From positions 1 through 64,000 of the forward strand of contig CBDBOO010000050.1 of assembly GCA_965208385.1 (NCBI GenBank): a stretch of 64,000 bases of DNA, given 5' to 3'. The stretch comes from Endozoicomonas sp965208385 (GTDB taxonomy: Bacteria; Pseudomonadota; Gammaproteobacteria; Pseudomonadales; Endozoicomonadaceae). Under the pieces are notes generated by a model. The model was not told the origin of the DNA, made no database searches, and was given only the letters and a program-made list of their open reading frames with translations. Each line of letters opens with the position of its first letter. The stretch's first letter is position 1. The translations under genes and the position numbers were made by a program. This document shows, one piece after another, positions 43,926-53,376 of this stretch.

Positions 43926-43996
43926 CTCTGAACTCAACCGCCGTCATTCCATATTCGATCCTGAATCTATCCTAACTTGCCAGAGAATCCCAAACC

Positions 43997-44073
43997 TGAA
44001 GATTGCTTTCCCTGCATCATGGATTCCGTGGTCCCACACGGAATGACGGCGGGTGGTGCGGAATGACGGCGGG
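43997..44073. repeat. repeat family E, copy 2
   Basis: GATTGCTTTCCCTGCATCAT through GGAATGACGGCGGG twice; the tail unit GTGGTGCGGAATGACGGCGGG is partly duplicated. Confidence 0.6.
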
Positions 44074-44149
44074 AACATCAGCGCTGATTGGTTGACTGGA
44101 AACAAATGCGTTGAAGAAGTGCGCTGGAAAAAATAGAGTTCAGAAAACC

Positions 44150-44480
44150 TACGACAGTTTGCTTACAAGAATCAGTAAGGTTTCTTTTATTTTGTTTGCC
44201 CTTTCTGCAGTTCATACAGTCCTTTTTGCAGTTCATTCTGTCCGTTCTGCAGTTCATTCTGTCCGTTCTGCAGTTCATTCTGTCCAGTTTTCAGCGCTCT
44301 GATATCCGCCTCTATTCGCTCAAAGTGGCTATTGGTTTCCTTGCGGAAACGGGTCTGTTCCTGCAGTATCAGACTGAGTGTACTTTCCATTCCCTTCAGC
44401 AATCCGTCCCAGTGCCCGGTGATCTCTTCCAGTCGATCCATTCTCTGCTCCAGCCGGGTAATACGGGCTTCCTGATTCAT
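44150..44480 (-). pseudogene. coiled-coil paralogue A with C-terminal frameshift
   Basis: MNQEARITRLEQRMDRLEEI at the start, very like the gene at 44694. It contains tandem NGQNELQ units from 21-bp repeats (about 44213-44283). The frame ends at TAA after QKGQTK (44187), but adding one A to the A-run there gives TKIKETLLILVSKLS and a stop at 44150-44152, matching the paralogue's VNKLS end. So one base was lost, or the assembly dropped it. Confidence 0.72.
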
Positions 44481-44693
44481 GGTATGCCCTTGGTTTCTGG
44501 TTGATATTGTAAGAATGATTACTAACTCACAGGCAGCTTAGTCTGGTTTTTGAGGAAGCCTGTTATTTTATTGTTTTTGGATTGGGCTTATGGGCTTTCG
44601 TGGTCCCGCACAGAATGACAGCGGGTAATATTATTGCTGCTCGGTGGCTGCTCGCCAGAGAATAATCCTGAAATCTACGACAGTTTATTATCA

Positions 44694-44942
44694 CTACGAC
44701 AGTTTATTAACAAGAGTAAGCAAAATGTCTTCTATTTTTTCCTGGCCTTTTTTTAGTTGAGCGATATCCGACTCAATACCCTCGAAGCGGCTGTCGGTTT
44801 CTTTGCGGAAACGGGTCTGCTCCTGCAATATCAGACAAAGCGTACCTTCCATTCCCTTCAGCAATCCATCCCAGTGCCTAATATGCTCATCCTGTCGGTC
44901 CATTCTCTGCTCCAACTGGGTAATACGAGCTTCCTGATTCAT
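44694..44942 (-). CDS. coiled-coil paralogue B
   Basis: 82 aa: MNQEARITQLEQRMDRQDEH, HWDGLLKGMEGTLCLILQEQ, RFRKETDSRFEGIESDIAQL and the C-terminus ILLTLVNKLS. Heptad pattern throughout. Its upstream and downstream DNA also matches that around paralogue A, so a block of about 500 bp was duplicated. Function unknown; partnership with the 43270 protein is a guess from shared style. Confidence 0.7.
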   Translation of the reverse strand: MNQEARITQLEQRMDRQDEHIRHWDGLLKGMEGTLCLILQEQTRFRKETDSRFEGIESDIAQLKKGQEKIEDILLTLVNKLS

Positions 44943-45154
44943 GGTACGGCCTTGGTGTCTGATTGATATTGTTAGAATGAGTAATAACTAAGAGGCAGCA
45001 TAGTCTGGTTTTTTGAGGAAGCCTGTTATTTTATTGTTGCTTGGATTGGGCTCAGATTTCGTCATTCCGGGGTCCGACTCCATGGATGGAGGTGTTAGAG
45101 CGACGCAGGTTGCCAAAGCCGGGACCCATCCGAAACAACCAGCGAATACCTATC

Positions 45155-45220
45155 TTGAAGATTACTTTCCCTGTGTCGTGGATTCCGTGGTCCCACACGG
45201 AATGACGGCGGGTGGTGCGG
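45155..45220. repeat. repeat family E, copy 3
   Basis: GATTACTTTCCCTGTGTCGT ... CACACGGAATGACGGCGGG, the best preserved third copy; followed by the GGACACCC repeat. Confidence 0.6.
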
Positions 45221-45224
45221 AAGA

Positions 45225-45395
45225 ACGCACAAAAATTCAGGACACCCATACATTTGAAAAATTCAGGACACCCATACATTTGTGATAATCGAAAGGAAAA
45301 ATTCAGTGACAAAATTCAGGACACCCATACATTTGTGATAATCGAAAGGAAAAATTCAGAGAAAAATTCAAGACACCCATAAATTTGTGATAATG
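45225..45395. repeat. tandem AATTCAGGACACCCATACAT repeats near RayT
   Basis: About four units of AATTCAGGACACCCATACAT, three with the tail TTGTGATAATCGAAAGG, irregularly spaced (one unit is short). They lie 0.3 kb beyond the RayT 3' end. They may be REP-like substrates of that transposase. Confidence 0.7.
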
Positions 45396-45547
45396 AATGA
45401 TCCCATTAAAAAATTCAGTCCAAAGGGGTTTGAAATTTAGTAAAAACTATAAGAAGGATATAAGCAGCCAACAAAAGAATGACAATCCACAGGCAGAGGA
45501 ACATTAGAAAAAGCTATAGTAGGTTAATTAATATATATCTGTCTCAC

Positions 45548-45677
45548 TATACCCATCGCCTTTGAATATGATGCGTTGTTGTCTGCCCTCTCTCACCCCG
45601 GTCACCTACTACTTATAGTAGGCTCACAGGGCCTCGCTCGGTTGACGCCTAGCCTCACCTTGAAATCCAACGGGTAT
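45548..45677 (+). repeat. repeat family C, copy 2
   Basis: TATACCCATCGCCTTTGAAT at the left and TTGAAATCCAACGGGTAT at the right; inside GGTCACCTACTACTTATAG and GGTTGACGCCTAGCCTCA match the inverted copy at 31939-32082. It ends 8 bp before the RayT stop. Confidence 0.8.
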
Positions 45678-45684
45678 TGATTTT

Positions 45685-46665
45685 TTATTTTGTATAAAGA
45701 CAATCACTGCTTCCCATACCATGAACCCATTGCCTTCCCACCTGTTCAGCATAAACTTTCAGTGCAGCCAACTTACCCACAGCCCGACGGAAACGATTGT
45801 TCCATTGCATTGTTTTCAGCCATTCATCCGGATCAATATTCAGACGTTCCAAAATGGGTGGCGCATTGTCAGGTATACGGCCTCGTTTATTCTTGCGAAC
45901 AAGACGTCCAGACCAGTCAACCAACTCCAGGTAACTGCTCAGAGTAAAGGGAATCGCCGTGTCAGGGTTTTGCCCTTGGGACTTCAGTGGTTTCAGGTGA
46001 GATAAAGGCTTTTTATGCGACGGATCTTTTACTCTCAAAGCACGCTCTTTTACCGAGGTATAGTCAGAAGCTTCCGGTGTTTTTGCCAATTTTGCCCGAA
46101 TCGGGTTCAGGTCAACATAAGCCATACAGGTCAATAATGCCGCCTCATCCAATAATGCCTGGCTCTTGTAACGGCCTTCCCAGAACCGACCTTTGCAGTG
46201 GTCTTCTTTATTGGCTTCCCTGGCCAGATGTTCATTCAAACATCTCATGAACCAGCTGATATCCAGTAAACGACGTCGGTATTCTGCACCATATTCTTCT
46301 ACACGCTGCAATTCCACCTTGCTTAGAGCGGCTCCAGCAAGAAATCGTTGCACCAGAAATGGCCCGTTAAACAGCGATGTCCAGCGTTCTAATACAGCCT
46401 TTGTATCCCAACCCTCACCCGCCTCCCGGTTGATAAACAACACCACATGATAATGATTAGACATAACCGCATAAGAACAAATTTCAATGGCAAATACGCC
46501 AGATAGCATTTTCAAACGATCCACCACCCACTGCCTGCGATGCTCGTAATTTTTGCCGCTGAAATCATCTTTACCACAAAGAAATGCACGACGAACACAG
46601 CGAGCCATGCAGTGATAATAAGGCGTACTGGCAGGATCGATCAGGTTTTTCCGTGCTGTGGTCAT
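45685..46665 (-). CDS. REP-associated tyrosine transposase (RayT, Y1 family)
   Basis: 326 aa HUH nuclease related to IS200/IS605 TnpA. The HUH motif is His71-Tyr72-His73 in SNHYHVVLF, and Tyr183 in CMAYVDLNPIRAKL is the likely nucleophile, as in RAYT proteins. The N-terminus MTTARKNLIDPASTPYYHCM and FLCGKDDFSGKNYEHRRQWV are typical of the large marine RAYT group. It lacks flanking IS ends; repeats on both sides (45225-45395, 46727-46834) are candidate REPs it may have spread or maintain. Confidence 0.9.
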   Translation of the reverse strand: MTTARKNLIDPASTPYYHCMARCVRRAFLCGKDDFSGKNYEHRRQWVVDRLKMLSGVFAIEICSYAVMSNHYHVVLFINREAGEGWDTKAVLERWTSLFNGPFLVQRFLAGAALSKVELQRVEEYGAEYRRRLLDISWFMRCLNEHLAREANKEDHCKGRFWEGRYKSQALLDEAALLTCMAYVDLNPIRAKLAKTPEASDYTSVKERALRVKDPSHKKPLSHLKPLKSQGQNPDTAIPFTLSSYLELVDWSGRLVRKNKRGRIPDNAPPILERLNIDPDEWLKTMQWNNRFRRAVGKLAALKVYAEQVGRQWVHGMGSSDCLYTK

Positions 46666-46726
46666 TAACGTTCCGGTTCTGTTTTATTGTTACCGGATTA
46701 AAAGTAGATGAGTTGTGAGAAAGGTC

Positions 46727-46834
46727 AAAAATATTTCTGGCTGTCCTTTATATTTTTTATTTATCTTTTTTTTTAAAACGCTGGAACGAATCCGGCGCTT
46801 CTAACAAAAATATTTCTGGCTGTCCTTTATATTC
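46727..46834. repeat. direct repeats upstream of RayT
   Basis: AAAAATATTTCTGGCTGTCC occurs twice (46727 and 46806 regions) and GAGTTGTGAGA with a following GGTCAAAAAT is duplicated at about 46711 and 46902, in the 5' region of RayT on the minus strand. They may be regulatory or transposase-bound sites. Confidence 0.55.
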
Positions 46835-47093
46835 TTCTTTTATATTCTTGACATCTACCGGTAAACTGTTTTATTGTTTACCGGATTACATCTTTACCCT
46901 GAGTTGTGAGATTAGGTCAAAAATCATTATACTCAAGACCTAGATCCTTTATATCTTGAATGGTACGCTACTTCTGTCAGTCGTTTTAGGTAAGATACCG
47001 GAATCATTTGAATTTCCTGTCATTGAGCCAACGAATAGCACATTGCAACGTCTGTAAGGCTGAATCGATCTATACCATTTATTCATAAAATAT
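46835..47093. other. 260-bp intergenic region, no gene seen
   Basis: Contains the second GAGTTGTGAGA repeat and AT-rich DNA between RayT and the pglL pseudogene. No coding ORF or hairpin of note was found. Confidence 0.4.
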
Positions 47094-48860
47094 TCAGCCA
47101 AATAAATATACCGCTGGAAAATATCCTGGATTCACACGCAGGGCTGACATTCTGCTATAAAATTCTTTGGCACGTGAAAAATCGGACTGTTGATCAAACT
47201 CCGCTTCAAATATTTCTTCATGAAGCTGCCCCTTCAAAACATAACTGAGAAGGATTAAACGGAGCACTCTCAATACTTCTCACTAACACTCCAATATATA
47301 CCGAATCAAGATTCAACATACTTTTTCTCAGCAGGTTCAATTGGGTTTTTAAACAATCTGCTTTCAACCTCTCAAGATCTTTATTTATCAACAGCCACAT
47401 ATTATTAACATCAAAAAATTTCTAACCACTTTAACAAGGTAATAATTATTATAAACCCAGTCACTAGACACCCTTTTCTTTCTCTAAAACTTTTGTTGAA
47501 AAAACAAGAAAATAATTTATTGACGATACCAAAAAAACAAGGAAACCTACAACTATTTTAAAAATAATCGAAGATCTAAAGAGATAACTTTTTTTCACTG
47601 ACGCAGAAAGACCATAGACAATATGCTCTTGCTGAGAAAAAACCTAATCGCAACAAAGAAAACGGCAATACCATATATAATGAAATTAAAAAAAGCATGA
47701 GTAAAACCCAGCCAAATTAATTATCAGTATACTTCCTAGCTCAAGTTTATTTTCTTTATTAAGTGATCTCCAAGTACTCTCTGATCAAATAACAGTTTAG
47801 AAAGAGCATATAAATGAATAACTACAGCCACCAGAATTGGTATTAGTAATAGTATGCCACCTTCCAGAGCCAACTGAAGATAGTCATTATGAACTAAATC
47901 CCCACTGGTATAATACTCTGTTCTTATATTGGGATATAGTAATAGAACAACTACCCAAACCAACTGCCCGAAAACGGTGATGACAACAAACAATTCCCAG
48001 CTTGCCTGCCATATTGTTCAAGCCTTTTCCCAATACTTGTGATATCGGACATATCTCTGGCGAATGATTCATAGCCCATAACATCTGGCAAGCTGTTTAA
48101 CCAATATATAAACAAAAACACCAGTAGCAAAAAATAACATAGGAGCATTTTTAAAGAATATTTTAAGCTTCGATACAATATAAAAAGACCTGATACCGCT
48201 AACATTAAGCCATACCGTTGCAATACCAGATCTGGAGAGCTGACGAAAACAATGCAAACAAAACAGCAAACTGCATTATCCAATATAAAACAGATATTTT
48301 TCTATTATTTTTAGCAGCTGAATTTTCAACAGAGGAAAAACAAAGCATTAGTAAAAAACTGCCAGTATACATTGATGCAGCATACACGTTCTGCATCAAG
48401 CATTTGAGCATCAACCCTGGAGAAGGTAACAAGATATTCGGCCACTCCTAAAAAAGCAGTATATATCAGAACCAAAACCAGTGAATACAATACCCCATGC
48501 CAAGAATCTATCATTTAAAACATTTTTAAAATGCGTCTATCGAATAAAAACAACTGGAAAACTAATTACCCACATAGATACATCTATTGACAACTGATAA
48601 TCGCCAATACTGTGCAAGGCTTCGGGTTTGAAAATATTATCAAGATAAGGTACAAACGCAATACTACTTAAAAAATCAATTTCTATTACATCAGATACAA
48701 CTAACTTGATACAGATTAGAAAATATTAATAAAATACAATTGGAATAGCAAAATAGTGGATTCAAACCAACATAATGAAAAACTGTAGTAATAATAGAAA
48801 AAATGAAGTTGCTAATAAAAAAAAATCGCTAGATATAGACTGGTCAAATTTTATTTTCAT
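47094..48860 (-). pseudogene. decayed PglL/O-antigen-ligase-type pilin glycosyltransferase
   Basis: Pieces of one gene of about 590 codons lie in all three minus frames. The start ATG at 48860 reads MKIKFDQSISSDF, then a T-run one base short breaks the frame; DFFLLATSFFLLLLQF follows in another. Later pieces include membrane helices, IGKRLEQYGRQAW, ITVFGQ and VHNDYLQLALEGG, the Wzy_C/PglL ligase motif, and the end EFYSRMSALRVNPGYFPAVY. At least four frameshifts. PglL-type enzymes glycosylate pilins, and it directly follows the pilin pseudogene. Confidence 0.8.
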
Positions 48861-48876
48861 TTTACAACTCTAAAGC

Positions 48877-48902
48877 GGTAGCTCTAATTAAAAAGAGCTA
48901 CC
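48877..48902 (-). terminator. terminator after pilin pseudogene
   Basis: GGTAGCTCT and AGAGCTACC form a 9-bp stem with an 8-base loop, 15 bp after the pilin stop, ahead of the pglL remnant. Confidence 0.7.
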
Positions 48903-48916
48903 ATAAACATCAAATA

Positions 48917-49372
48917 CTACCTACATTCCGCTGGCACTAAAGAGTCTGCAGCACTAGAGTCACAAGACCAAGCACCAGTTGAGGCTGAATCATACTCCAT
49001 AGTAATAGTCGCCCCTTGCAGCCCACTATTAATCCCGGCAGAAGCCAACAAAGCTACCAAAGAAGTGCCGCCACTAACTGTAATTGTTTGCAACTGTAGA
49101 TTCCGCTTTTGTAATACCAGCCAGCACTGTTATCTGTAATTTGCAAACCATTCAAGGCTGCTGTATTTGGAAAAGCTCCATTCAACATTACAAATTCTGC
49201 AACCGGTGTTTTCGCAGCACCGAGCAAACTAACTGCTTCAGAAGCCTGAGCCCGGTGCTACATAGTTTTGATACTGAGGCACAGCCACAGCCGCCAAAAT
49301 ACCGATAATTGCTACCACAATCATCAGTTCGATCAGGGTGAAACCGCCCTGGTTATTTTTTACTTGAGCCAT
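48917..49372 (-). pseudogene. second type IV pilin gene, frameshifted
   Basis: MAQVKNNQGGFTLIELMIVV ... PQYQNYVA is a good class IVa prepilin (site GG-FTLIE). After YVA an extra base (GCACCGGG for GCCCGGG, near 49258) gives a stop; removing it restores RAQASEAVSLLGAAKTPVAE. A second shift near 49100 is needed before SGGTSLVALLASAG and the C-terminal WSCDSSAADSLVPAEC. GGAG precedes the ATG. Pilin and the pilin glycosyltransferase next door have decayed together. Confidence 0.88.
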
Positions 49373-49784
49373 TATTGGAACTCCAAATTATTATCGTTTT
49401 AATCCAATCCTTTCGGAAAATGTTAGCAAGCTAACTGCGCAGTTAGAGAGCCTTCCTGGCAGCTCTTCTATGGGTACTTGTTCTTTCCGTTCGTTCTCTT
49501 CTCAGCTTCGAACAGTACCTTGTAGTAGGGCCGTACTGAAAAGAGTGCTGAAAAAGAGCGCACTGAAAAGTAACGTTAAATACCCATAGAAGACCTGCTG
49601 GCAAGCAAAGTATCTTCTCAATCCACGCTTTACACCTTACACTTTACACCTTTACAAAAGCCTGACCATACATCGGTTTAACTAATACGCAATACTTACA
49701 CGACGACGAGTATATAATATTAATCACTTGTTCGTCGATGGCCAGTACGAGGAAAACGGTTGGTTATCATGTATCCCTCTCCTT

Positions 49785-50860
49785 AGTAATCGTCTCAAAA
49801 TAAGTGTCGTATTTTCATCGTACAGATCGACTTCTTAGCGTAGGTTGGGCTGAGGGACGAAGCCCAACAATTCTGTCAGCACGTTCTGCTGCCTATGTTG
49901 GGCTTCACTTCGTTCTGCACCAACCTACGATAGTGGTGTGTGACACCCTAAAGTGTGTTTTATGACACCCTAAAGCCAATCAGGACGATAAGTGTCGTAT
50001 TTTCATCGTACAGATCGACTTCTTAGCGTAGGTTGGGCTGAGGGACGAAGCCCAACAATTTTGTCAGCACGTTCTGCTGCCAATGTTGGGCTTCACTTCG
50101 TTCTGCACCAACCTACGATAGTGGTGTGTTTTATGACACCCTGAAGCCAATCAGGACGATATTTTTCGTATTTTCATCGTACAGATCGACTTCTTAGCGT
50201 AGGTTGGGCTGAGGGACGAAGCCCAACAATTCTGTCAGCACGTTCTGCTGCCAATGTTGGGCTTCACTTCGTTCTGCACCAACCTACGATAGTGGTGTGT
50301 TTTATGACACCCTAAAGCCAATCAGGACGTTATTTTTCGTATTTTCATCGTACAGATCGACTTCTTAGCGTAGGTTGGGCTGAGGGACGAAGCCCAACAA
50401 TTCTGTCAGCACGTTCTGCTGCCAATGTTGGGCTTCACTTCGTTCTGCACCAACCTACGATAGTGGTGTGTTTTATGACACCCTAAAGCCAATCAGGACG
50501 ATAAGTGTCGTATTTTCATCGTACAGATCGACTTCTTAACGTAGGTTGGGCTGAGGGACGAAGCCCAACAATTCTGTCAGCACGTTCTGCTGCCAATGTT
50601 GGGCTTCACTTCGTTCTGCACCAACCTACGATAGTGGTGTGTTTTATGACACCCTAAAGCCAATCAGGACGATAAGTGTCGTATTTTCATCGTACAGATC
50701 GACTTCTTAGCGTAGGTTGGGCTGAGGAACGAAGCTCAACAATTCTGTCAGCACGTGCTGCCGCCAATGTTGGGCTTCACTTCGTTCTGCACCAACCTAC
50801 GATAGTGGTGTGTTTTATGACACCCTAAAGCAAATCCGAACGTTATTTTTAAACTACCAT
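49785..50860 (+). repeat. repeat family A, copy 6: tandem array of six units
   Basis: Core TCGTATTTTCATCGTACAGA starts at 49807, 49994, 50166, 50337, 50508 and 50679: spacings of 187, 172, 171, 171 and 171 bp. Only the outer ends (TTAGTAATCGTCTCAAAATA, and TTTTTAAACTACCATTG at the right) look like family termini; inner units have lost them. Each unit holds the double palindrome around GTAGGTTGGGCTGAGG and CCAACCTACGATAG. Occupies most of the DNA between the pilin pseudogene and pilB. Confidence 0.95.
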
Positions 50861-51503
50861 TGACGCTTAGTCGTGAATGTATACTTTATACAATGATCTT
50901 TACATTCGAATCAACAGTAGCATGTCAAACTCTGCCACTCAAGATTTTGTGAACTGATTCACAGTTTTGCATTATCTTCGATGGTTTTTCTAAAATACCT
51001 GTTCGGATTTCACTCAAACTGCTTTTATCCGGGTTAATGCGTCGACAGAGAAACAGGTTATTTTGAACACAGAAGGTCATCCTCTGACCAGGTTCATACG
51101 ACTCTTCTTTGGATAATGGATAATGGCCATAATGCGCCATAATGCGTCTTCTTTGTTATACCTCTGCCTTTAATCTAAAAAGCCCTACTGGATTATCTCC
51201 CCAATGAATTAGCCCCCTCACTGAATTATAAAAGTGCCACTATTTCGGACACTCTAGACATTTCAATGTTCGAGGTGAGTAACACTTTCCAGTCATGGCT
51301 GCCAGTAGGCTTGAAAACCATTAAAAATCAACAACTATCACAGGTACTCCCCTTAACTCTGATCCAATCTTGCTGATATAGTAACTAGAAGCCAGTGAGT
51401 TGCTGCCATGGCCCGATCTTCTGACACCCTTTCCGGCAGCAATCCATGAAGGCACCGGCCTGGTATCCGCCAGATCGCTTATTGATACGGACAAGATAAC
51501 GGT
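50861..51503. other. 640-bp region before pilB, no clear gene
   Basis: A 71-aa minus ORF (50925-51140) has no recognisable family or ribosome site. A small duplicated GCGCATTATGGCC-like segment lies at 51120-51145. The pilB promoter is probably in the last 200 bp but no clear boxes were seen. Confidence 0.35.
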
Positions 51504-53213
51504 ATGGCAAATAAACCACTGGCAGGGCTGGCCGCTCGCATACTGGCGGATCAGCTGCTGGACGAGGACGCCATTCATGCGGCAGAGCTGCAGGCACTCA
51601 AGGCGCGCAAGTCTTTATCCCGGTATCTGGTTGAAGAAAAACTGGTGGCTTCCAGTGATATTGCCCTGGTCATTGCCGAAGAATTTGGTCTGCCCGTGAT
51701 GGATATCAGTGCCCTGGACCCCGAGAGCGCTCCAAAAGATCTGGTGCCTGAAAAGCTGATTCGCAAACACCATATCATCCCCATTCTGAAACGCGGCACC
51801 AAACTTTTTCTGGCCATTACCGACCCGGCACTTCATGAAGGTCCCGATGAGATTCGTTTCACTACCGGCTTGAGTATCGAAACCGTACTGGTGGAGTACG
51901 ACAAGCTTGAACGGTTTATCGACAACGCTCTGGACGATTCAGGCTCGGCCCTGGATGGGTTGGATGATGATGAATTCGGCAACCTGGAAGATATTGATGT
52001 CGGGGCAGCAGAAGACCCCGCCGATGAAGACGAGGGCGGCACTGGCCAGGATGATGCACCCGTGGTCAAGTTTGTTAATAAAATGCTGCTGTCAGCCATC
52101 AAAAGTGGCTCTTCCGATTTACACTTTGAACCCTACGAAAAAACCTACCGGGTTCGCTTCCGTACTGATGGTGTGCTTCATGAAGCTTCCCGTCCGCCGC
52201 ATTCTCTGGCGCCCCGAATCGCTTCCCGCCTGAAGATAATGTCGGCCATGGATATCTCCGAGCGCCGCAAGCCTCAGGATGGCCGGATTAAAATGAAGCT
52301 GTCCAAAAACAAGGCCATTGATTTCCGGGTAAATACGCTGCCCACCCTCTGGGGTGAAAAGATTGTATTGCGTATTCTCGATCCTTCCAGTGCCAAAATG
52401 GGTATCGACGCCCTGGGTTACGAAGAAATCCAGAAAGACATGTACATGGATGCCCTGCATCAACCCCAGGGCATGATTCTGGTGACCGGGCCCACGGGTT
52501 CCGGTAAAACCGTTTCCCTTTATACCGGCTTGAACATCCTGAATACGGCTGAGCGAAATATTTCAACAGCGGAAGATCCTGTAGAAATTAACCTGGAAGG
52601 CATCAACCAGGTAAACGTCAATCCAAAACAGGGCATGGACTTCGGCCAGGCGCTCAGGGCCTTTCTACGCCAGGATCCTGATATTATCATGGTGGGCGAG
52701 ATCCGGGATCTGGAAACGGCCAATATAGCCATTAAAGCGGCACAAACCGGCCATATGGTCATGTCGACCCTGCACACCAATAGTGCTGCTGAAACGCTCA
52801 CCCGTTTGCAGAATATGGGGGTTCCTTCCTTTAACATTGCCACCTCCGTGAGCCTGATTATCGCCCAGCGGCTGGCTCGTCGCCTTTGCGCCAACTGCAA
52901 AACCGAGCAGGATATTCCCATAGAGACACTATTAGAAGAAGGGTTTTCACAGGCTCAGGCTCAGGACGCTGTCATCTTTGGACCAAAAGGCTGTGACCAG
53001 TGTAATAAAGGCTATAAAGGCCGGGTGGGGATTTATGAAGTGGTTGGCATAACCCCGGGTATGCAGCAGATTATTATGGAAGAAGGCAACTCACTGGATA
53101 TTGCTGCACAAGCAAAAAAAGAAGGATTCAACAACCTTCGGGCCTCAGGTTTGCAAAAAGCACTTCAGGGCGTGACCAGTCTGGAAGAGGTTAACAGAGT
53201 CACTCAGGATTAA
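51504..53213 (+). CDS. pilB: type IV pilus assembly ATPase PilB
   Basis: 569 aa, full length. PilB is the cytosolic hexameric ATPase that extends the pilus. An N-terminal MshEN-type domain (ARILADQLLDEDAIHAAEL) is followed by an acidic linker (near 145-178), Walker A GPTGSGKT (329-336), the Asp-box, Walker B DIIMVGEIRDLETA, and the zinc-binding Cys462/Cys465 and Cys497/Cys500. The ATG has only a weak ribosome site. In most relatives pilC and pilD follow; here a terminator and an unrelated gene follow instead. Confidence 0.97.
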   Translation: MANKPLAGLAARILADQLLDEDAIHAAELQALKARKSLSRYLVEEKLVASSDIALVIAEEFGLPVMDISALDPESAPKDLVPEKLIRKHHIIPILKRGTKLFLAITDPALHEGPDEIRFTTGLSIETVLVEYDKLERFIDNALDDSGSALDGLDDDEFGNLEDIDVGAAEDPADEDEGGTGQDDAPVVKFVNKMLLSAIKSGSSDLHFEPYEKTYRVRFRTDGVLHEASRPPHSLAPRIASRLKIMSAMDISERRKPQDGRIKMKLSKNKAIDFRVNTLPTLWGEKIVLRILDPSSAKMGIDALGYEEIQKDMYMDALHQPQGMILVTGPTGSGKTVSLYTGLNILNTAERNISTAEDPVEINLEGINQVNVNPKQGMDFGQALRAFLRQDPDIIMVGEIRDLETANIAIKAAQTGHMVMSTLHTNSAAETLTRLQNMGVPSFNIATSVSLIIAQRLARRLCANCKTEQDIPIETLLEEGFSQAQAQDAVIFGPKGCDQCNKGYKGRVGIYEVVGITPGMQQIIMEEGNSLDIAAQAKKEGFNNLRASGLQKALQGVTSLEEVNRVTQD

Positions 53214-53232
53214 TCTTATTTCTGTTACCTCT

Positions 53233-53269
53233 GAAGGTTCAGGATTGCTGAATGCCTGCCTGAACCTTC
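53233..53269 (+). terminator. pilB terminator
   Basis: GAAGGTTCAGG and CCTGAACCTTC form an 11-bp perfect stem followed by TAGTTTTG, 20 bp after the stop. Confidence 0.85.
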
Positions 53270-53376
53270 TAGTTTTGGAGCAAATATTTGAGCAAGTATT
53301 TGTGCATGCTCCTGGTCAGCATGTCCCTTGCGAGAATATTGACGCTGCAGTCAACGGATTCCAACCGGTTTTCGGA

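Noticed and set aside
47218..48514. several short minus ORFs as separate small membrane proteins
   Set aside because: Read together they are frame-shifted pieces of one PglL-type gene.
49380..49600. sigma-54 promoter of the pilin pseudogene
   Set aside because: No GG-N10-GC pair with acceptable flanks was found.
49785..50860. CRISPR array or satellite with spacers
   Set aside because: The 171-bp units are contiguous and nearly identical; no unique spacers, no cas genes.
51321..51597. minus ORFs overlapping the pilB start
   Set aside because: Antisense shadows without signals.
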